Source of the DNA: Arenimonas terrae
GTDB lineage: Bacteria > Pseudomonadota > Gammaproteobacteria > Xanthomonadales > Xanthomonadaceae
Assembly (NCBI RefSeq): GCF_006265115.1
Contig: NZ_SMDR01000001.1
Coordinates: forward strand, 1,736,001 to 1,800,000
DNA: 64,000 nucleotides
Direction: 5' to 3'
In this document: piece by piece, positions 33,424-43,828 of the stretch
How positions within the stretch are numbered: position 1 is the first letter of the stretch
How the letters are laid out: the number at the start of each line of letters is the position of its first letter
The notes under the pieces: model-generated
What the model saw: the letters and a program-made list of their open reading frames with translations, nothing else
What the model was told of the DNA's origin: nothing
Databases searched by the model: none
Translations under genes and position numbers: made by a program

Positions 33424-34364
33424 CCCCGCTCAAGCTCGTCGTCCTCGGAGGTACCGGCTTCGTCGGCCGCCACCTGCTGGCCCGCCTCGCCGCCGAAGGC
33501 CATGCCGTGACCCTGCTCAGCCGCAACCTGGCCGCGCATGCCGTGCGCCTGCTGCCGCCGGGCGTGGTGCTGCGCGAGGTGGACGTGTACGACCCGACCG
33601 CGCTCAAGCAGGCCTTCGCCGGCCAGGACGCGGTGATCAACCTGGTGGGCATCCTCAACGAGCGCGGCGACAGCGGCCGCGGTTTCCGCCGGGCCCACGT
33701 CGAGCTGACCAAGCTGGTGATCGCGGCGATGCAGCTGGCCGGCACCCGCCGCCTGCTGCAGATGAGCTCGCTCAACGCCGGCCGCGGCCACAGCCACTAC
33801 CTGAAGTCGCGCGGCGAAGCCGAGGCGGCGGTGAAGGCCTCGGGCCTGGACTGGACGATCTTCGAACCCTCGGTGATCTTCGGCCAGGGCGACGGCTTCT
33901 TCTGCCGCTTCGCCACGCTGCTGAAGCTGGCCAGGCCGGTGCTTCCGCTCGCGCGCTCGCAGGCGAAGTTCGCGCCGGTGTACGTGCAGGATGTGGTCGA
34001 GGCCTTCGTGCGCGCGCTGGGCAACCGCAAGACCTTCGGCGAGGTGTATGAACTCTACGGGCCGGACGTGTTCACGCTGGCCGAGATCGTGCGCCTGACG
34101 GCGAAACAGTGCGGCATGAAGCGCCTGGTGCTGCCGCTGCCCGACGCGCTCGGCCGCCTGCAGGCCTTCGCCTTCGACTTCGTTCCCGGCAAGCCCTTCT
34201 CGTCGGACAACTACCGGTCGCTGCTCACCGATTCGGTCGGCGGCATCGACGGCCTGCACCGGCTGGGCATCACGCCGACCCGCGTGTCGGCGATCCTGCC
34301 GGAGATCCTGGGCCACCTGGACGACCGCCAGACGCGCTACGCGCGCTACCGCTCGGCGCGCTGA
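33420..34364 (+). CDS. NAD(P)-binding NDUFA9-like protein
   Basis: Extended short-chain dehydrogenase of 314 residues. The Rossmann start is LVVLGGTGFVGRHLLARL (GxxGxxG). It has INLVGILNERG and QMSSLNAGRGHSHYLKSRGEAE, where the YLKSR resembles the YxxxK site, and FEPSVIFGQGDGFF; together these match the complex I NDUFA9 subunit-like family, common in proteobacteria and often non-essential. No complex I genes are nearby. It is coupled to slt (ATGA) and precedes cca by 3 nt, so the three form one operon. Confidence 0.88.
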   Translation: MTPLKLVVLGGTGFVGRHLLARLAAEGHAVTLLSRNLAAHAVRLLPPGVVLREVDVYDPTALKQAFAGQDAVINLVGILNERGDSGRGFRRAHVELTKLVIAAMQLAGTRRLLQMSSLNAGRGHSHYLKSRGEAEAAVKASGLDWTIFEPSVIFGQGDGFFCRFATLLKLARPVLPLARSQAKFAPVYVQDVVEAFVRALGNRKTFGEVYELYGPDVFTLAEIVRLTAKQCGMKRLVLPLPDALGRLQAFAFDFVPGKPFSSDNYRSLLTDSVGGIDGLHRLGITPTRVSAILPEILGHLDDRQTRYARYRSAR

Positions 34365-34367
34365 GCG

Positions 34368-35591
34368 ATGGAAACCTATCTGGTCGGCGGCGCGGTGCGC
34401 GACCGGCTGCTGGGGCGGCCGGCGGGCGACCGCGACTGGGTCGTGGTCGGCGCCACGCCCGCGCAGATGATCCACGCCGGCTTCCGGCCGGTGGGCAAGG
34501 ACTTCCCGGTCTTCCTGCATCCTCAAACCCGCGAGGAGCACGCGCTGGCGCGCACCGAGCGCAAGACCGCGCCCGGTTACACCGGTTTCGTCTTCCACGC
34601 CGAACCGACGGTGACGCTGGAGCAGGACCTCGAACGCCGCGACTTCACCATCAACGCCATCGCCCAGCGCGCCGACGGCTCGCTGGTGGATCCCTTCGGC
34701 GGCGCACGAGACCTCGAGGCGCGGGTGCTGCGCCACGTCTCGCCGGCCTTCGCCGAGGATCCGGTGCGTATCCTGCGCGCCGCGCGCTTCCTGGCGCGGT
34801 TCGCGCCGCTGGGCTTCACGATCGCGCCGGAGACGCTGGCGCTAATGCGCGGCATGGTCGCCGCCGGCGAGGTCGACCACCTGGTCGCCGAACGCGTCTG
34901 GCAGGAGCTGAAGAAGGCGCTGGAAATGCCGCAGCCCTCCGCCGCGATCGCGCTGCTGCGCGACTGCGGCGCGCTTGCGAGGCTGCTGCCGGAAGTGGAT
35001 GCGCTCTACGGCGTGCCGCAGCGGCCCGAATACCACCCGGAAGTCGACACCGGAATCCACACCCAGATGGTGCTGGACATGGCCGCGCGGCTGGCGCCCG
35101 GCGACGCGCTGGTCGGTTTCTGCGCGCTCACCCACGACCTGGGCAAAGCGCTGACGCCGAAGGCCGAGTTGCCCAAGCACGTCGGCCACGAGCACAGCGG
35201 CGTGCGGCCGCTGCGCGCGGTCTGCGGGCGCTGGAAGGTGCCGGCGGAATTCGCCGCCGTCGCCGAGATCGTCTGCCGCGAACACCTCAACGTGCACCGC
35301 CTGGCCGAACTGCGGCCCGAAACCGTACACGACCTGATCGCGCGCTGCGACGGGTTCCGCAAGCCCGAGCGCATCGCGCAGCTGGCGCTTGCCTGCGAGG
35401 CCGACAAGCGCGGGCGGCTGGGGCTGACGGAAACCGAGTATCCCTCCGCGCCGCTGCTGCTCAAGCTGCACGCCGCCGCCGCCGCGGTCTCCGCCGGCCA
35501 CGCGGTCGCCGCCGGCCTGGAAGGCCCCGCCATAGGCGAGTGGCTGCGCAAGGCCCGCATCGCCGCCATCCGCGACGCCCGCGGCTCCTAG
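34368..35591 (+). CDS. cca: Multifunctional CCA tRNA nucleotidyltransferase
   Basis: Adds or repairs the 3' CCA of tRNAs. The 407-residue protein has the class II nucleotidyltransferase start [25 protein letters not shown] with metal-binding DxD (DRD), the [11 protein letters not shown] motif, and [17 protein letters not shown]-terminal HD domain is present ([29 protein letters not shown]), as in gamma-proteobacterial enzymes with 2'-phosphatase and phosphodiesterase activity. Last gene of the slt operon. Confidence 0.97.
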   Translation: METYLVGGAVRDRLLGRPAGDRDWVVVGATPAQMIHAGFRPVGKDFPVFLHPQTREEHALARTERKTAPGYTGFVFHAEPTVTLEQDLERRDFTINAIAQRADGSLVDPFGGARDLEARVLRHVSPAFAEDPVRILRAARFLARFAPLGFTIAPETLALMRGMVAAGEVDHLVAERVWQELKKALEMPQPSAAIALLRDCGALARLLPEVDALYGVPQRPEYHPEVDTGIHTQMVLDMAARLAPGDALVGFCALTHDLGKALTPKAELPKHVGHEHSGVRPLRAVCGRWKVPAEFAAVAEIVCREHLNVHRLAELRPETVHDLIARCDGFRKPERIAQLALACEADKRGRLGLTETEYPSAPLLLKLHAAAAAVSAGHAVAAGLEGPAIGEWLRKARIAAIRDARGS

Positions 35592-35621
35592 ACTCGAAGC
35601 TCTGAGCCAGGTCGGAGGCGA

Positions 35622-35645
35622 AGAGCCCGCCTTGCGGCGGGCTCT
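35622..35645 (+). terminator. Stem-loop between cca and the RHS gene
   Basis: AGAGCCCGCC (35622-35631), loop TTGC, GGCGGGCTCT (35636-35645): a perfect 10-bp stem between two convergent genes, without a T-run on either side. Likely a bidirectional transcription barrier. Confidence 0.65.
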
Positions 35646-35678
35646 CCACTTGCGGGTTCCAGAACGTCAGTCCGCACC

Positions 35679-38600
35679 TCAGCGGGGGGGCGCCACCGGC
35701 GCCCTATCCGATCCGACCAGCTGCCGCTGTTCCTGGACCGATTGGTGCATCGGCTTGCCGGACTGCGACACCGACTCGGCGCTACCCATGGTGTTGCGCA
35801 TGACGCCCGGCAAACGCGTCGCGACGCCGGTCAGTCCGCCAGTCATGCCTGCGGCGGCCATGGCCTGCTCGTGCGAGCCACCGAGTGCGATCGCCACCGA
35901 ATACGCGCCCGCCTGGAAGGTGGTGCCGCGCAGCGCACCGCTGCCGAGCGCCTCCCGGGCCATCTTGCCCTCCCGTTCGCGCGGCGTGAGGTGGCGGCTA
36001 CGGCTGAAGTGAGTCGCGGAACCGGGGTCCTCATAGCGCTGGTTGTCGTCCCCACGCAGGTTGCCGCCGGGTCCCATGTTCACTTCGTCATCGATGCGAC
36101 CCATGCAGGCGATGTCACGGCGCTCGAAGCACGCGTCCCTCTCGGCAATGAGGGAGTTCGAATAGTCCCGCTGGTAATCGTTTATCTCGTCTCCACTGGC
36201 GAAGAAGTACGGGTCATTCTTCACGCGGGTGAAGTGGCTGATGCTGCCGTTCAAGCCCTGGCTGGCGTTGGCCAGGTTGTAGCGCTCCTTGAGGGACATG
36301 AGCCGCTTCGCAGCCTGCTCGACGCCGGTGACGTCGCGCTCGGTCACGTTGGTCACCGCTCCGTTCTCGTCGACGTCTGCCTCGACCACGGTCGCATCCT
36401 GGAAGACACGCCCGTTGGCCTCCTGGGCCTCGATGTAGGCCATCGCCGCGTGGTCCTCGGGACTGCGCCCGGTGATATCACCATCCGACTCGCAGGCCCG
36501 CGCCGCGCGCGTGGCCGTGCCCGCCGAGCCGCCGTCAGTACCTGACGTGCCGGCGATCACGCAGGCGTAGCCCGACGGGTCGATGCCGCTGAGCGGATTG
36601 TTCATCACGTACGAGTACGCGTTCATGCTCTGCGTGCTGGTCCGGCTCTGGATCAGCGGGTCCACGCTCATGAACCGTCCCAGCTGCGGGTCGTAGATCC
36701 GGCCACCCATGTGCACCAGCCTGTGACGGTCGAGATGCTCGTGACCGGTGAAGCCCTGCTCGGCAAGACGTTCCGGACCGGTGGTCGCACCATGCAGCAG
36801 ACCGTCGCTGCTCTTCCAGTCACCCGCCAGCGGCAGACCGAAGGCATCGAACCCGTGCTGTTCGGTCACCGCGCCGGCCTCGTCGGTCACCATCACCAGC
36901 GAGCCCATGCGGTCGTGGTGCTGGAAGCGCAGCTTGCGGCCCTGGGCATTGGTCTCGATCACCGCCTGCGGCGCGGCATAGGTGCGCTCCTCGGCCATGG
37001 CGCCACCGGATACGACGAGCTCGTAACCGTCGTCGAAATACTTGGTGACGCCGTTCTCGATGCGGACCGAAACGCCCAGGTCCGGGTCGTAGCGCAGCAG
37101 CGTGAGGTCCGCGCCCTGCTGGATCCGAACCGGCTTGTTGAACACGTCGAAGGCCACGTCGCGGCCACGGCCGGAGATCATGTTGCCGGCGGCGTCGTAG
37201 TTGAAATCAACCACGCCGCCACCGACCAGCTGCACCTGGCGCACGGCGTGGGGCCCGGCGTTTCCGCCCAGGCTTCGGTCGACGTTGCCGTAGAGGTAGA
37301 CCGATCCGAAATCGGACTTGCGGACCAGGTTTCCGATCTCGTCGTAGTCGTAGTCGATTGATTGCGGGGCGGTCGCGCCGACGGACCAGACCTTCTCGCT
37401 GGTGTCCAGGCGCTGCAGGTCGTCGTAGGTGAACGACTCGAGCACGCCATGCGTCACGCTTTCGCGGGCCGTCAGGTTCCCGAAGGCGTCGTCGTACCGG
37501 TAGAGCAGCTCGGCCAGGGGCTCCGAACCCTCGAAACCATACGCTATCCCTCGGACGTCGCCGGTCGAGTCCGCGTAGTCGTAATCGCCCCGTACGCCGT
37601 TGCCGAAAATCATGCCGGTGGTCTGGCCGCGGGCATTCATGCCCTCGATCACGTACAGGTCGACATCGGAGTTGGCGGGGCCCGTCCAGGCCGAACGCGC
37701 GGCGAACAGCGTGCCGAACCGGTCGTAGCTGTAACCGACGGTTTCTCCGCTGGGGTACGTGCGGCCCTTCAGACGGTTGTAGTAGCCGTCGTACGCGAGC
37801 TTGCCCACCAGGACGCGCGGGTTGCCCTCGATCGCCAGCTCGGTCCGCACCAACCTACCGAAACCGTCGTAGTGGTAGCTCTTGCGGTAGTCGTCGTTTC
37901 CGTCGTCGTTGGCGTCGCCACCGAGGACCGTCTGCAGCTGGTGCGCCTGCGCGCCTTCGCCGTAGATCCACAGTCCGACCAGCTCGCCGTTGACGCGGCG
38001 CACGCGCATCCTGCCCATGGCGTCGTAGTAGTTGACGATGGCGTCGCCGTTGGCGTTCTCGGTACGGGTCAGATTGCCGAAACCGTCATAGGTCAGCGTC
38101 TGCGCAGCGGCAACCGGCGTGCCCGCGTCCGGGTCGTGCGTACGGACCTCACGGCCGAGGTTGTCGAAATAGTGGCGCACCTGGGTGCCTACCGAATTCT
38201 GGGTGAGCACCAGGTTGCCCAGGCCGTCGTAACGGTGGTGGGTGGTCGACCCCTCTGCATCCGTGGTGGACAACAGGCGGCCACCGGCATCGTAGCGACG
38301 CGAAGCCGACAGCTCCCCGCCGGGCAGCATGACGGTCGTCTCCAGGCCCTCGTACCGGTACTGCCAGACCTGCGAGGGCACCGCATGGCCCGACCGATCG
38401 ACCACCTTGCGGCCCGCTCGGCCCAGAGCGTCGTAGTTCTCGTACCGGGTGAGATGGGTCCCTTCCTGGTGGCCAGGCTCGCTCGCGGCCAGCACACGGC
38501 CGCGTGCGTCGTAGGTATGGGTAACCACCGTGTCGGCAGCGCCGTTGAATCCGCTGGTGCGGACCTTGATGGTCCGCCCCAGCCGGTCGAGGTGCTCAAC

Positions 38601-41600
38601 CGTCGTGGGTGCACCGTCCATCACGGTGGTGCGGTACACCGCGGTATCGCCGCAGCCGCTGGCGCAGTACTGCTCGATGATGTCCTTCTGGGTTCCTGGC
38701 GTCGCGTGGCTGCGGATCATCCGGCCGGCGAAGTCGTAGTCCTGCGTCAGCATCTTGCCGTCGTCACGCATCGCCTCCGTCAACTGTCCATGCGCTTCCG
38801 AATGCGATACCACGGTGCGGAACCCGGCGGCGTCGGTGATCAGATGCGGGAAGTAGCCGTTTGTCGCGCTGAAACTGGTGCGCGTCTCGCGCACGTGCTG
38901 CTGCGGATTGTCGGCGCCCTCGGCGAGCACGGCGACGAGGTTCCCGTATTCGTCGTATTCGTATTCTTCCACGTACTGTTCGTACGGGACGCCAGCCTGG
39001 AGCGTCTTCGTCCTGATCCGGCGCTTGCCGTCGGCGTAGTAGGAATAGTCCTCGGTAACGACCTTCTCGGCGTTGGCCTCCGCATCCGGGACGGGGCCGT
39101 CCAGGCCCGCGTAGCCTGTGGCCGAAGTAGTGACCGTTTTTCGGTCGAGCTTGTCCATCCAGCCCGACTCCGCGACGTCGTAGTCGATCTCGAAGTCAGT
39201 TCGGCTCGAGTTGTAGACGACCGTTTCGCCGCCCTCATCAAACGTCTCAACGGTGACAGTCTGGGTGCCGACGTTCCCGTACCGAATGTCCTCGGCCGAG
39301 TGCGAGTTGACCACGGTGGTCGTACTCAGCGGCTCCCGACCGGGGCTGTCAAAGTTGTAGGTGACGTCGGTCCTGCTGGAAAGGTAGGTCACGCGCACAC
39401 CGTTGCCGTGGGTGACGTGCGACCATTCCTGCATGGACTCGCTGAGCGGAACGGACGACGGCGAATCCGACCGCAGCCGCTTCTGGACCTGCATCGTCTG
39501 GCCGGTCAGCGGGAAGTAGTCGTAGTACTCCGTGCGGGTGCTGGTGTCATGGCCGTCGTCGATGTCCTCGTCGACGACGATTGCCTTGAAGCCCTGGAAA
39601 CCGCGGCCGCCGGTGGAGAACATGGCATTCTCGAAACGGAAGCACTGGGCGTTCATGCCACCGACGCCGTTCGAGGATTCGTGCCGCGTCACCACCTGCA
39701 TGGACGAGTTGAAGTGGTAATGGCCGGGGAACGCGAGCTCGGGGTCGACCCGGTAGAACGGCCGGTCCTGGCCATAGAGGCAGCTGCTGTTGCCGGCACC
39801 GGACAGTGCGCCGTACTTCCACCGGTTGACGACACCCATGCCATTGATGGTCTCGCGCAGCGCATCGATGCCGAACGTATTCTCGTCGCGCTGGCCGTAC
39901 CGGGCGAACATGCCAAGCTGGACCTGGTTGCCCAGGTACCGTCCAACCACCACGTTGTCTCCGCCGGGACCGCTGTGCACGGCTGCCCGCTGGTTGTGCA
40001 TCGAGTAGCAGACATCCGACAGGCCGTCGCCGTTGGGATCGCACTCACCGGTGGCGAAGAGAGTGCCTTCGACCGGCGTGGCGGTTCGCTGGATCTGGTA
40101 GGACCCGTTGCCCTGTTGCACGAAGCGGACGACGTCGTACCGGTAGACGCCGCGGTTCAGATGCGGAATGTCGCTGTTCTCGAAGCGGTACGGGGCAAGC
40201 GTCGCCTCACTGCAGATGTCCTGGGCCTCGCCCGAGGGGTTGGGGCGCCACAGGTAGCAGTAGTTCTGCGTGACGACCGTCGGCACCATGAGGTCGGTCC
40301 GGCCATCGTGGTTGTAGTCCATGACGAACATGCCGCCCGCCAGGTTCCGGTCGATGTCGATGTTGCCCGTAACGCTCACCGCCACGTACATCGGGCCGTC
40401 ATGCCGGCCGGTATGCAGCCACAGCTGGGTGCTGCCGTTGTCGTAACGGCGGAAGATGTCGCCCTGGCCGTCGCCGTTGACGTCCACGGTGTACTGGACG
40501 CCGCTGCCGGACATCGGGTCGGGTACGCCGAGGCTGCTCAGGGGCACGGCGGACGCCTGGAACTGGAACCGGCCACCAACCCATTTTCCGAGCTGGACGT
40601 AAGGCTGGACCGGCGTTCCGTCCGCATAGCTGCCCGAGAACGTCGCGTCGGCGATCTGGTCGCCGTCGACGTCGCCGACGCTGCCCAGGCCCAGCTGCTG
40701 GCTGCCGGCCGACGGAGCCTGCGGCACGTCGACGGAGCCGCAGAAGCTGAGCTGCCCGGACTGCTGGACGGAGCAGTTGAGATGGATCCTGTTGACGTAG
40801 CCGTCCCCCACCCGTTCGGTGGCCACCAGGTCAGGGTCGCCATCACGGTCGACGTCCAGGATTCCGGCTACGGCGGCGTAGGTGCTCGAGAGCTGAAGGT
40901 TCACGGGGATGGAAACGAAGCGGCTCTGTTGCCGGCTCCAGGTTTCCACGAGCAGACGGCCGTCCGCGCCCACGCTGACCAGGTCGTTCTGGCCGTCGGC
41001 GTCGAAATCGGTGCTGCGCGGTTTCGCCCGGCTCCGGCCGAAGCTTGCCGAATAGCCGAGTGAAGTCTGCAGTTGCGGAGAAAGGAATGGGCCGCCGTAC
41101 GGCTGGTCGCGGCTGGAAAGCCTCAGTTCGACCAATTGCATGGTGCGGGCACCGCTGGTGCTCACCACCTCTTCCAGCAGCATTTCGTCTTCGGCGCCGT
41201 CGCCGTCGATGTCGCCGAGTGGCTGCAACGTAAACTGCTCGCCCACCACACGGGCGATCTGCCCGGAAAAGGTCAGCGGCTGGTCGTTGTAGCTGTAGCG
41301 GGACTCCGGGTAACAAGTCGTTCCCGCAATGTCCTTGCAGACCTGTGCGCCGACCAGCAGGCTGCGGCCGCTGACGTCGCTGGTGTCGTAACGCAGCGAC
41401 GTCGTGGTCGCCAGGTCGCCATTCTCCCAGGTCGCGTTGGTCCAGGTGGAGATGCGCCGCAGACGCTGGCTCTGTACCGACATCATGCCCTGGTGATTGT
41501 AGGAGACAGCGCGGTCGGGTCGTTCCTCGTAGAGGAAGCTGACGCTGCGGTTGCCCTGGCTGGCGCCCATGCCGGTGTAGATGATCTGGTGGAGCAGGCG

Positions 41601-43526
41601 CTCCGAAGCCGAGCCGGTGTAGACGTAGTCGATCCGGTTTCCGCTCAGGTCGACGACGCGCGTCAGCAGCCAGCGGGTCGGATAGCTGCTGACCGTGCCG
41701 TCCGCGCGGGCCGGCAGCAGCGCCTCGTCATAGTACGAAACCACTCCGGCCCGATCGGTGACCTTGAAGCGGCTTCCCGGATACGCGGATCCCGCTCCGA
41801 GCAGCTCAACCGTCACGAAGGACTGGACCTCGGTCTGGTACTTCGAGCCCACCTGGCCGTAGCTGAGATGGACCACCTTGAGCTGTTCGCCATTCAGGCA
41901 CAGCCGGTCGCTGCTCGACCCGTTATAGGGCTTGGTCTCGCCGTCGATGGCCACGATGCTCGAACACCGGTAGATGCTGCCCTGCCCGGCGGACAGGGAC
42001 CAGCCCAATCCGGCCACGCCGTCGCCCGCACCGCTGCTGTATTCCAGGCTCACCGACGGTGCCATGCCCTGCCGGCCCGGCGGCACCGGGACGTTGATGC
42101 GGTAGTTGACGCGACCGCCATCGACGCCGGCGGTTTCGGGAAGCGAACCGACCGTCTGGGCGGTGGGACGCGACAGCTCGACCACCTCCGCATCCGGGAG
42201 CCCCAGCGCCGAACGCTCCACCACGATGGCGACGGAGGCGGTGCGGGCGCTGCAGCCACTGGCGTTGCAGGCCTTGACCTTGAACGAATAGGTGCCGTCG
42301 TCCTGGTCCTGGAAGGACATCGAGGGGCTCGTCACCTGCCCGACCTGGCAGAACTGGTAGTCGGTGCCCGGGCAGTTCTCACCGACCTTGGCGCGGTCGA
42401 CCTGGTAGTAGGCCACGGTCTCCTGGGAGGGGCCCCAGCTCAGAGTGAAATCGCCGCTCTCGTTGGTGGCCGGCAGCGTGACGTTGGCCGGCAAGGTCGG
42501 CACTTTGAGCACCGAGACAGCCCTGCCCGTGCTGGCGGTGCTGCAGCTGCCGCTGTTGCAGGCCTTGACCTTGAAACAGAAATCGCCGTCGGCGTGACCG
42601 CCGAAGACCTTGGAGGTGGCGGTCTGGTTGCCGAGGTGGATGTAGCCCGAGCTCGGGCAGGACGCGCTGACCCGGTTGGCACGGTAAAGCGAATAATGCG
42701 CCACCGAGCCGGTCGAGGCGCTCCAGGAAAGGGTGAAGCTTCCGGTCGTGCTGGAAGCGGGCGCCTGAAGGTTGGTCGGTTGCGACGGCGTCTTCAGCAC
42801 CTCGACCGACTTGAACGCCGAGTCGTCGGCACTGCAGCCGGTATCGAGCAGCGCGTTGCAGGCATCGACCTGGAAGTCCCAGTCTCCGTCCGCCAGGTCG
42901 TTGAAGGCCAGGCTCAGCGTGTTGGCACCGGCGACGTCGGTGCGCTGGAAGGCACCGCCATTGCGGCGGCTGAACACGCGGTAGTGCGTGACGGTGCCGG
43001 AGGGCCTGGTCCAGGTTATGGTCAGGTCGCCATTGGTATCCGGCGATGCGCAGCCCGTGCAGCCGATCGCCGGTGTACCGGTGGGCTGGATGTAGACCTG
43101 CACCGTCTTGACGGCACTGTACGGAGAGCAGACGGTCGAGCCACCGCCACCCACTTCACCGGCATCGGAAGTGAAGCAGTGTTTCACCCGGTAGTAGCGG
43201 GCACCGCTGGTGGTCTTCGTGAACGCCTTGGACGTCACGGGATCGTCGTTCACCACCGTGGTCCAGGGCGACACGTCCGAACTTTCCTGCAGGGTGTAGG
43301 AGTCCTCGACGGAGCCGGACTGTCCGGTCCAGCTGACGGTGTACGACCCGGTCGAGTTGGCCGGTGCGGTCAAGGTGGGCGCAGGCAACGCGGCGGCGGC
43401 CTGCCCTGCCGACAGCACGAACAGCAATGTCCAGAGGCCGAGCGCCTTCGGACCATCAAGAACTGGGCTGCGCGACGCAGTCTTGCCGGCATCTGCGGCA
43501 AACGCGCGCCCGAAAAATTCGATCAT
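35679..43526 (-). CDS. Giant secreted FnIII-SpvB-FG-GAP-RHS protein, fused TcB-TcC layout
   Basis: 2,615 residues. ATG 43526 has AAGGG 5 nt upstream and is preferred to GTG 43532. A long-n-region signal (LLFVLSAGQAAAALP) is followed by four FnIII-like repeats (about 45-440), each ending near a Cys pair; SpvB (from about 455: RVNYRINVPVPPGRQGMAPSVSLEYSS); seven Ca-binding DxDxDG-type FG-GAP motifs (about 768-1170); a TcB-mid-like region; RHS/YD repeats (about 1450-2250); and the RHS core GRFMSVDPLIQSRTS...NPLSGIDPSG. The last 300 residues are an unrecognised tip. The order and size equal TcB plus TcC of Tc toxin cocoons, but no TcA is present. GC is visibly lower than neighbours. No immunity gene follows. 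Confidence 0.93.
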   Translation of the reverse strand: MIEFFGRAFAADAGKTASRSPVLDGPKALGLWTLLFVLSAGQAAAALPAPTLTAPANSTGSYTVSWTGQSGSVEDSYTLQESSDVSPWTTVVNDDPVTSKAFTKTTSGARYYRVKHCFTSDAGEVGGGGSTVCSPYSAVKTVQVYIQPTGTPAIGCTGCASPDTNGDLTITWTRPSGTVTHYRVFSRRNGGAFQRTDVAGANTLSLAFNDLADGDWDFQVDACNALLDTGCSADDSAFKSVEVLKTPSQPTNLQAPASSTTGSFTLSWSASTGSVAHYSLYRANRVSASCPSSGYIHLGNQTATSKVFGGHADGDFCFKVKACNSGSCSTASTGRAVSVLKVPTLPANVTLPATNESGDFTLSWGPSQETVAYYQVDRAKVGENCPGTDYQFCQVGQVTSPSMSFQDQDDGTYSFKVKACNASGCSARTASVAIVVERSALGLPDAEVVELSRPTAQTVGSLPETAGVDGGRVNYRINVPVPPGRQGMAPSVSLEYSSGAGDGVAGLGWSLSAGQGSIYRCSSIVAIDGETKPYNGSSSDRLCLNGEQLKVVHLSYGQVGSKYQTEVQSFVTVELLGAGSAYPGSRFKVTDRAGVVSYYDEALLPARADGTVSSYPTRWLLTRVVDLSGNRIDYVYTGSASERLLHQIIYTGMGASQGNRSVSFLYEERPDRAVSYNHQGMMSVQSQRLRRISTWTNATWENGDLATTTSLRYDTSDVSGRSLLVGAQVCKDIAGTTCYPESRYSYNDQPLTFSGQIARVVGEQFTLQPLGDIDGDGAEDEMLLEEVVSTSGARTMQLVELRLSSRDQPYGGPFLSPQLQTSLGYSASFGRSRAKPRSTDFDADGQNDLVSVGADGRLLVETWSRQQSRFVSIPVNLQLSSTYAAVAGILDVDRDGDPDLVATERVGDGYVNRIHLNCSVQQSGQLSFCGSVDVPQAPSAGSQQLGLGSVGDVDGDQIADATFSGSYADGTPVQPYVQLGKWVGGRFQFQASAVPLSSLGVPDPMSGSGVQYTVDVNGDGQGDIFRRYDNGSTQLWLHTGRHDGPMYVAVSVTGNIDIDRNLAGGMFVMDYNHDGRTDLMVPTVVTQNYCYLWRPNPSGEAQDICSEATLAPYRFENSDIPHLNRGVYRYDVVRFVQQGNGSYQIQRTATPVEGTLFATGECDPNGDGLSDVCYSMHNQRAAVHSGPGGDNVVVGRYLGNQVQLGMFARYGQRDENTFGIDALRETINGMGVVNRWKYGALSGAGNSSCLYGQDRPFYRVDPELAFPGHYHFNSSMQVVTRHESSNGVGGMNAQCFRFENAMFSTGGRGFQGFKAIVVDEDIDDGHDTSTRTEYYDYFPLTGQTMQVQKRLRSDSPSSVPLSESMQEWSHVTHGNGVRVTYLSSRTDVTYNFDSPGREPLSTTTVVNSHSAEDIRYGNVGTQTVTVETFDEGGETVVYNSSRTDFEIDYDVAESGWMDKLDRKTVTTSATGYAGLDGPVPDAEANAEKVVTEDYSYYADGKRRIRTKTLQAGVPYEQYVEEYEYDEYGNLVAVLAEGADNPQQHVRETRTSFSATNGYFPHLITDAAGFRTVVSHSEAHGQLTEAMRDDGKMLTQDYDFAGRMIRSHATPGTQKDIIEQYCASGCGDTAVYRTTVMDGAPTTVEHLDRLGRTIKVRTSGFNGAADTVVTHTYDARGRVLAASEPGHQEGTHLTRYENYDALGRAGRKVVDRSGHAVPSQVWQYRYEGLETTVMLPGGELSASRRYDAGGRLLSTTDAEGSTTHHRYDGLGNLVLTQNSVGTQVRHYFDNLGREVRTHDPDAGTPVAAAQTLTYDGFGNLTRTENANGDAIVNYYDAMGRMRVRRVNGELVGLWIYGEGAQAHQLQTVLGGDANDDGNDDYRKSYHYDGFGRLVRTELAIEGNPRVLVGKLAYDGYYNRLKGRTYPSGETVGYSYDRFGTLFAARSAWTGPANSDVDLYVIEGMNARGQTTGMIFGNGVRGDYDYADSTGDVRGIAYGFEGSEPLAELLYRYDDAFGNLTARESVTHGVLESFTYDDLQRLDTSEKVWSVGATAPQSIDYDYDEIGNLVRKSDFGSVYLYGNVDRSLGGNAGPHAVRQVQLVGGGVVDFNYDAAGNMISGRGRDVAFDVFNKPVRIQQGADLTLLRYDPDLGVSVRIENGVTKYFDDGYELVVSGGAMAEERTYAAPQAVIETNAQGRKLRFQHHDRMGSLVMVTDEAGAVTEQHGFDAFGLPLAGDWKSSDGLLHGATTGPERLAEQGFTGHEHLDRHRLVHMGGRIYDPQLGRFMSVDPLIQSRTSTQSMNAYSYVMNNPLSGIDPSGYACVIAGTSGTDGGSAGTATRAARACESDGDITGRSPEDHAAMAYIEAQEANGRVFQDATVVEADVDENGAVTNVTERDVTGVEQAAKRLMSLKERYNLANASQGLNGSISHFTRVKNDPYFFASGDEINDYQRDYSNSLIAERDACFERRDIACMGRIDDEVNMGPGGNLRGDDNQRYEDPGSATHFSRSRHLTPREREGKMAREALGSGALRGTTFQAGAYSVAIALGGSHEQAMAAAGMTGGLTGVATRLPGVMRNTMGSAESVSQSGKPMHQSVQEQRQLVGSDRAPVAPPR

Positions 43527-43828
43527 GTTCACCCTTCACCCACCCTTTTCCTTCAGGAATTTGAGCCGGCATCGCGGACCCGCGACCACCGACGAACACA
43601 CGACGGAGCCGGAGGGTCCGGCCGCCTGTGCGGGCCGAACGTCCGATGTCGTTTGCTCTGGGTAGGGATATGCGGTTCGACAGCGAACCCCGCCACAACC
43701 CCTGACGGGCCGTCCGGCAGCCGGTTCGTGTCTTCGTTTTTGCCGGGCCCGGGCGCGGGCAGGTCGCGCGGAGAGGGCTCAGCGTCGGTCCGCAGGGCGC
43801 CAGCCGACCCTCGTCGGCGCGTGGCCAG
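43527..43828. other. 302-bp gap upstream of the RHS gene
   Basis: No gene is supported. The part next to the RHS start is relatively rich in T/C stretches (pyrimidine-rich on the plus strand) and includes the RHS ribosome-binding site. The left-reading vanZ gene ends at its far side, so the gap also serves as its transcript end. No strong promoter boxes were recognised. Confidence 0.5.

Noticed and set aside
37362..41063. 1,233-codon open frame on the plus strand inside the RHS gene
   Set aside because: It is antisense to a protein with clear SpvB/RHS domains. The translation is His/Gln/Arg/Val-rich with no domain, as expected for the shadow of a GC-rich gene.
35679..43526. Phage tail or adhesin gene
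   Set aside because: SpvB, FG-GAP, YD repeats and the RHS core identify the RHS/Tc family; no phage genes lie nearby.
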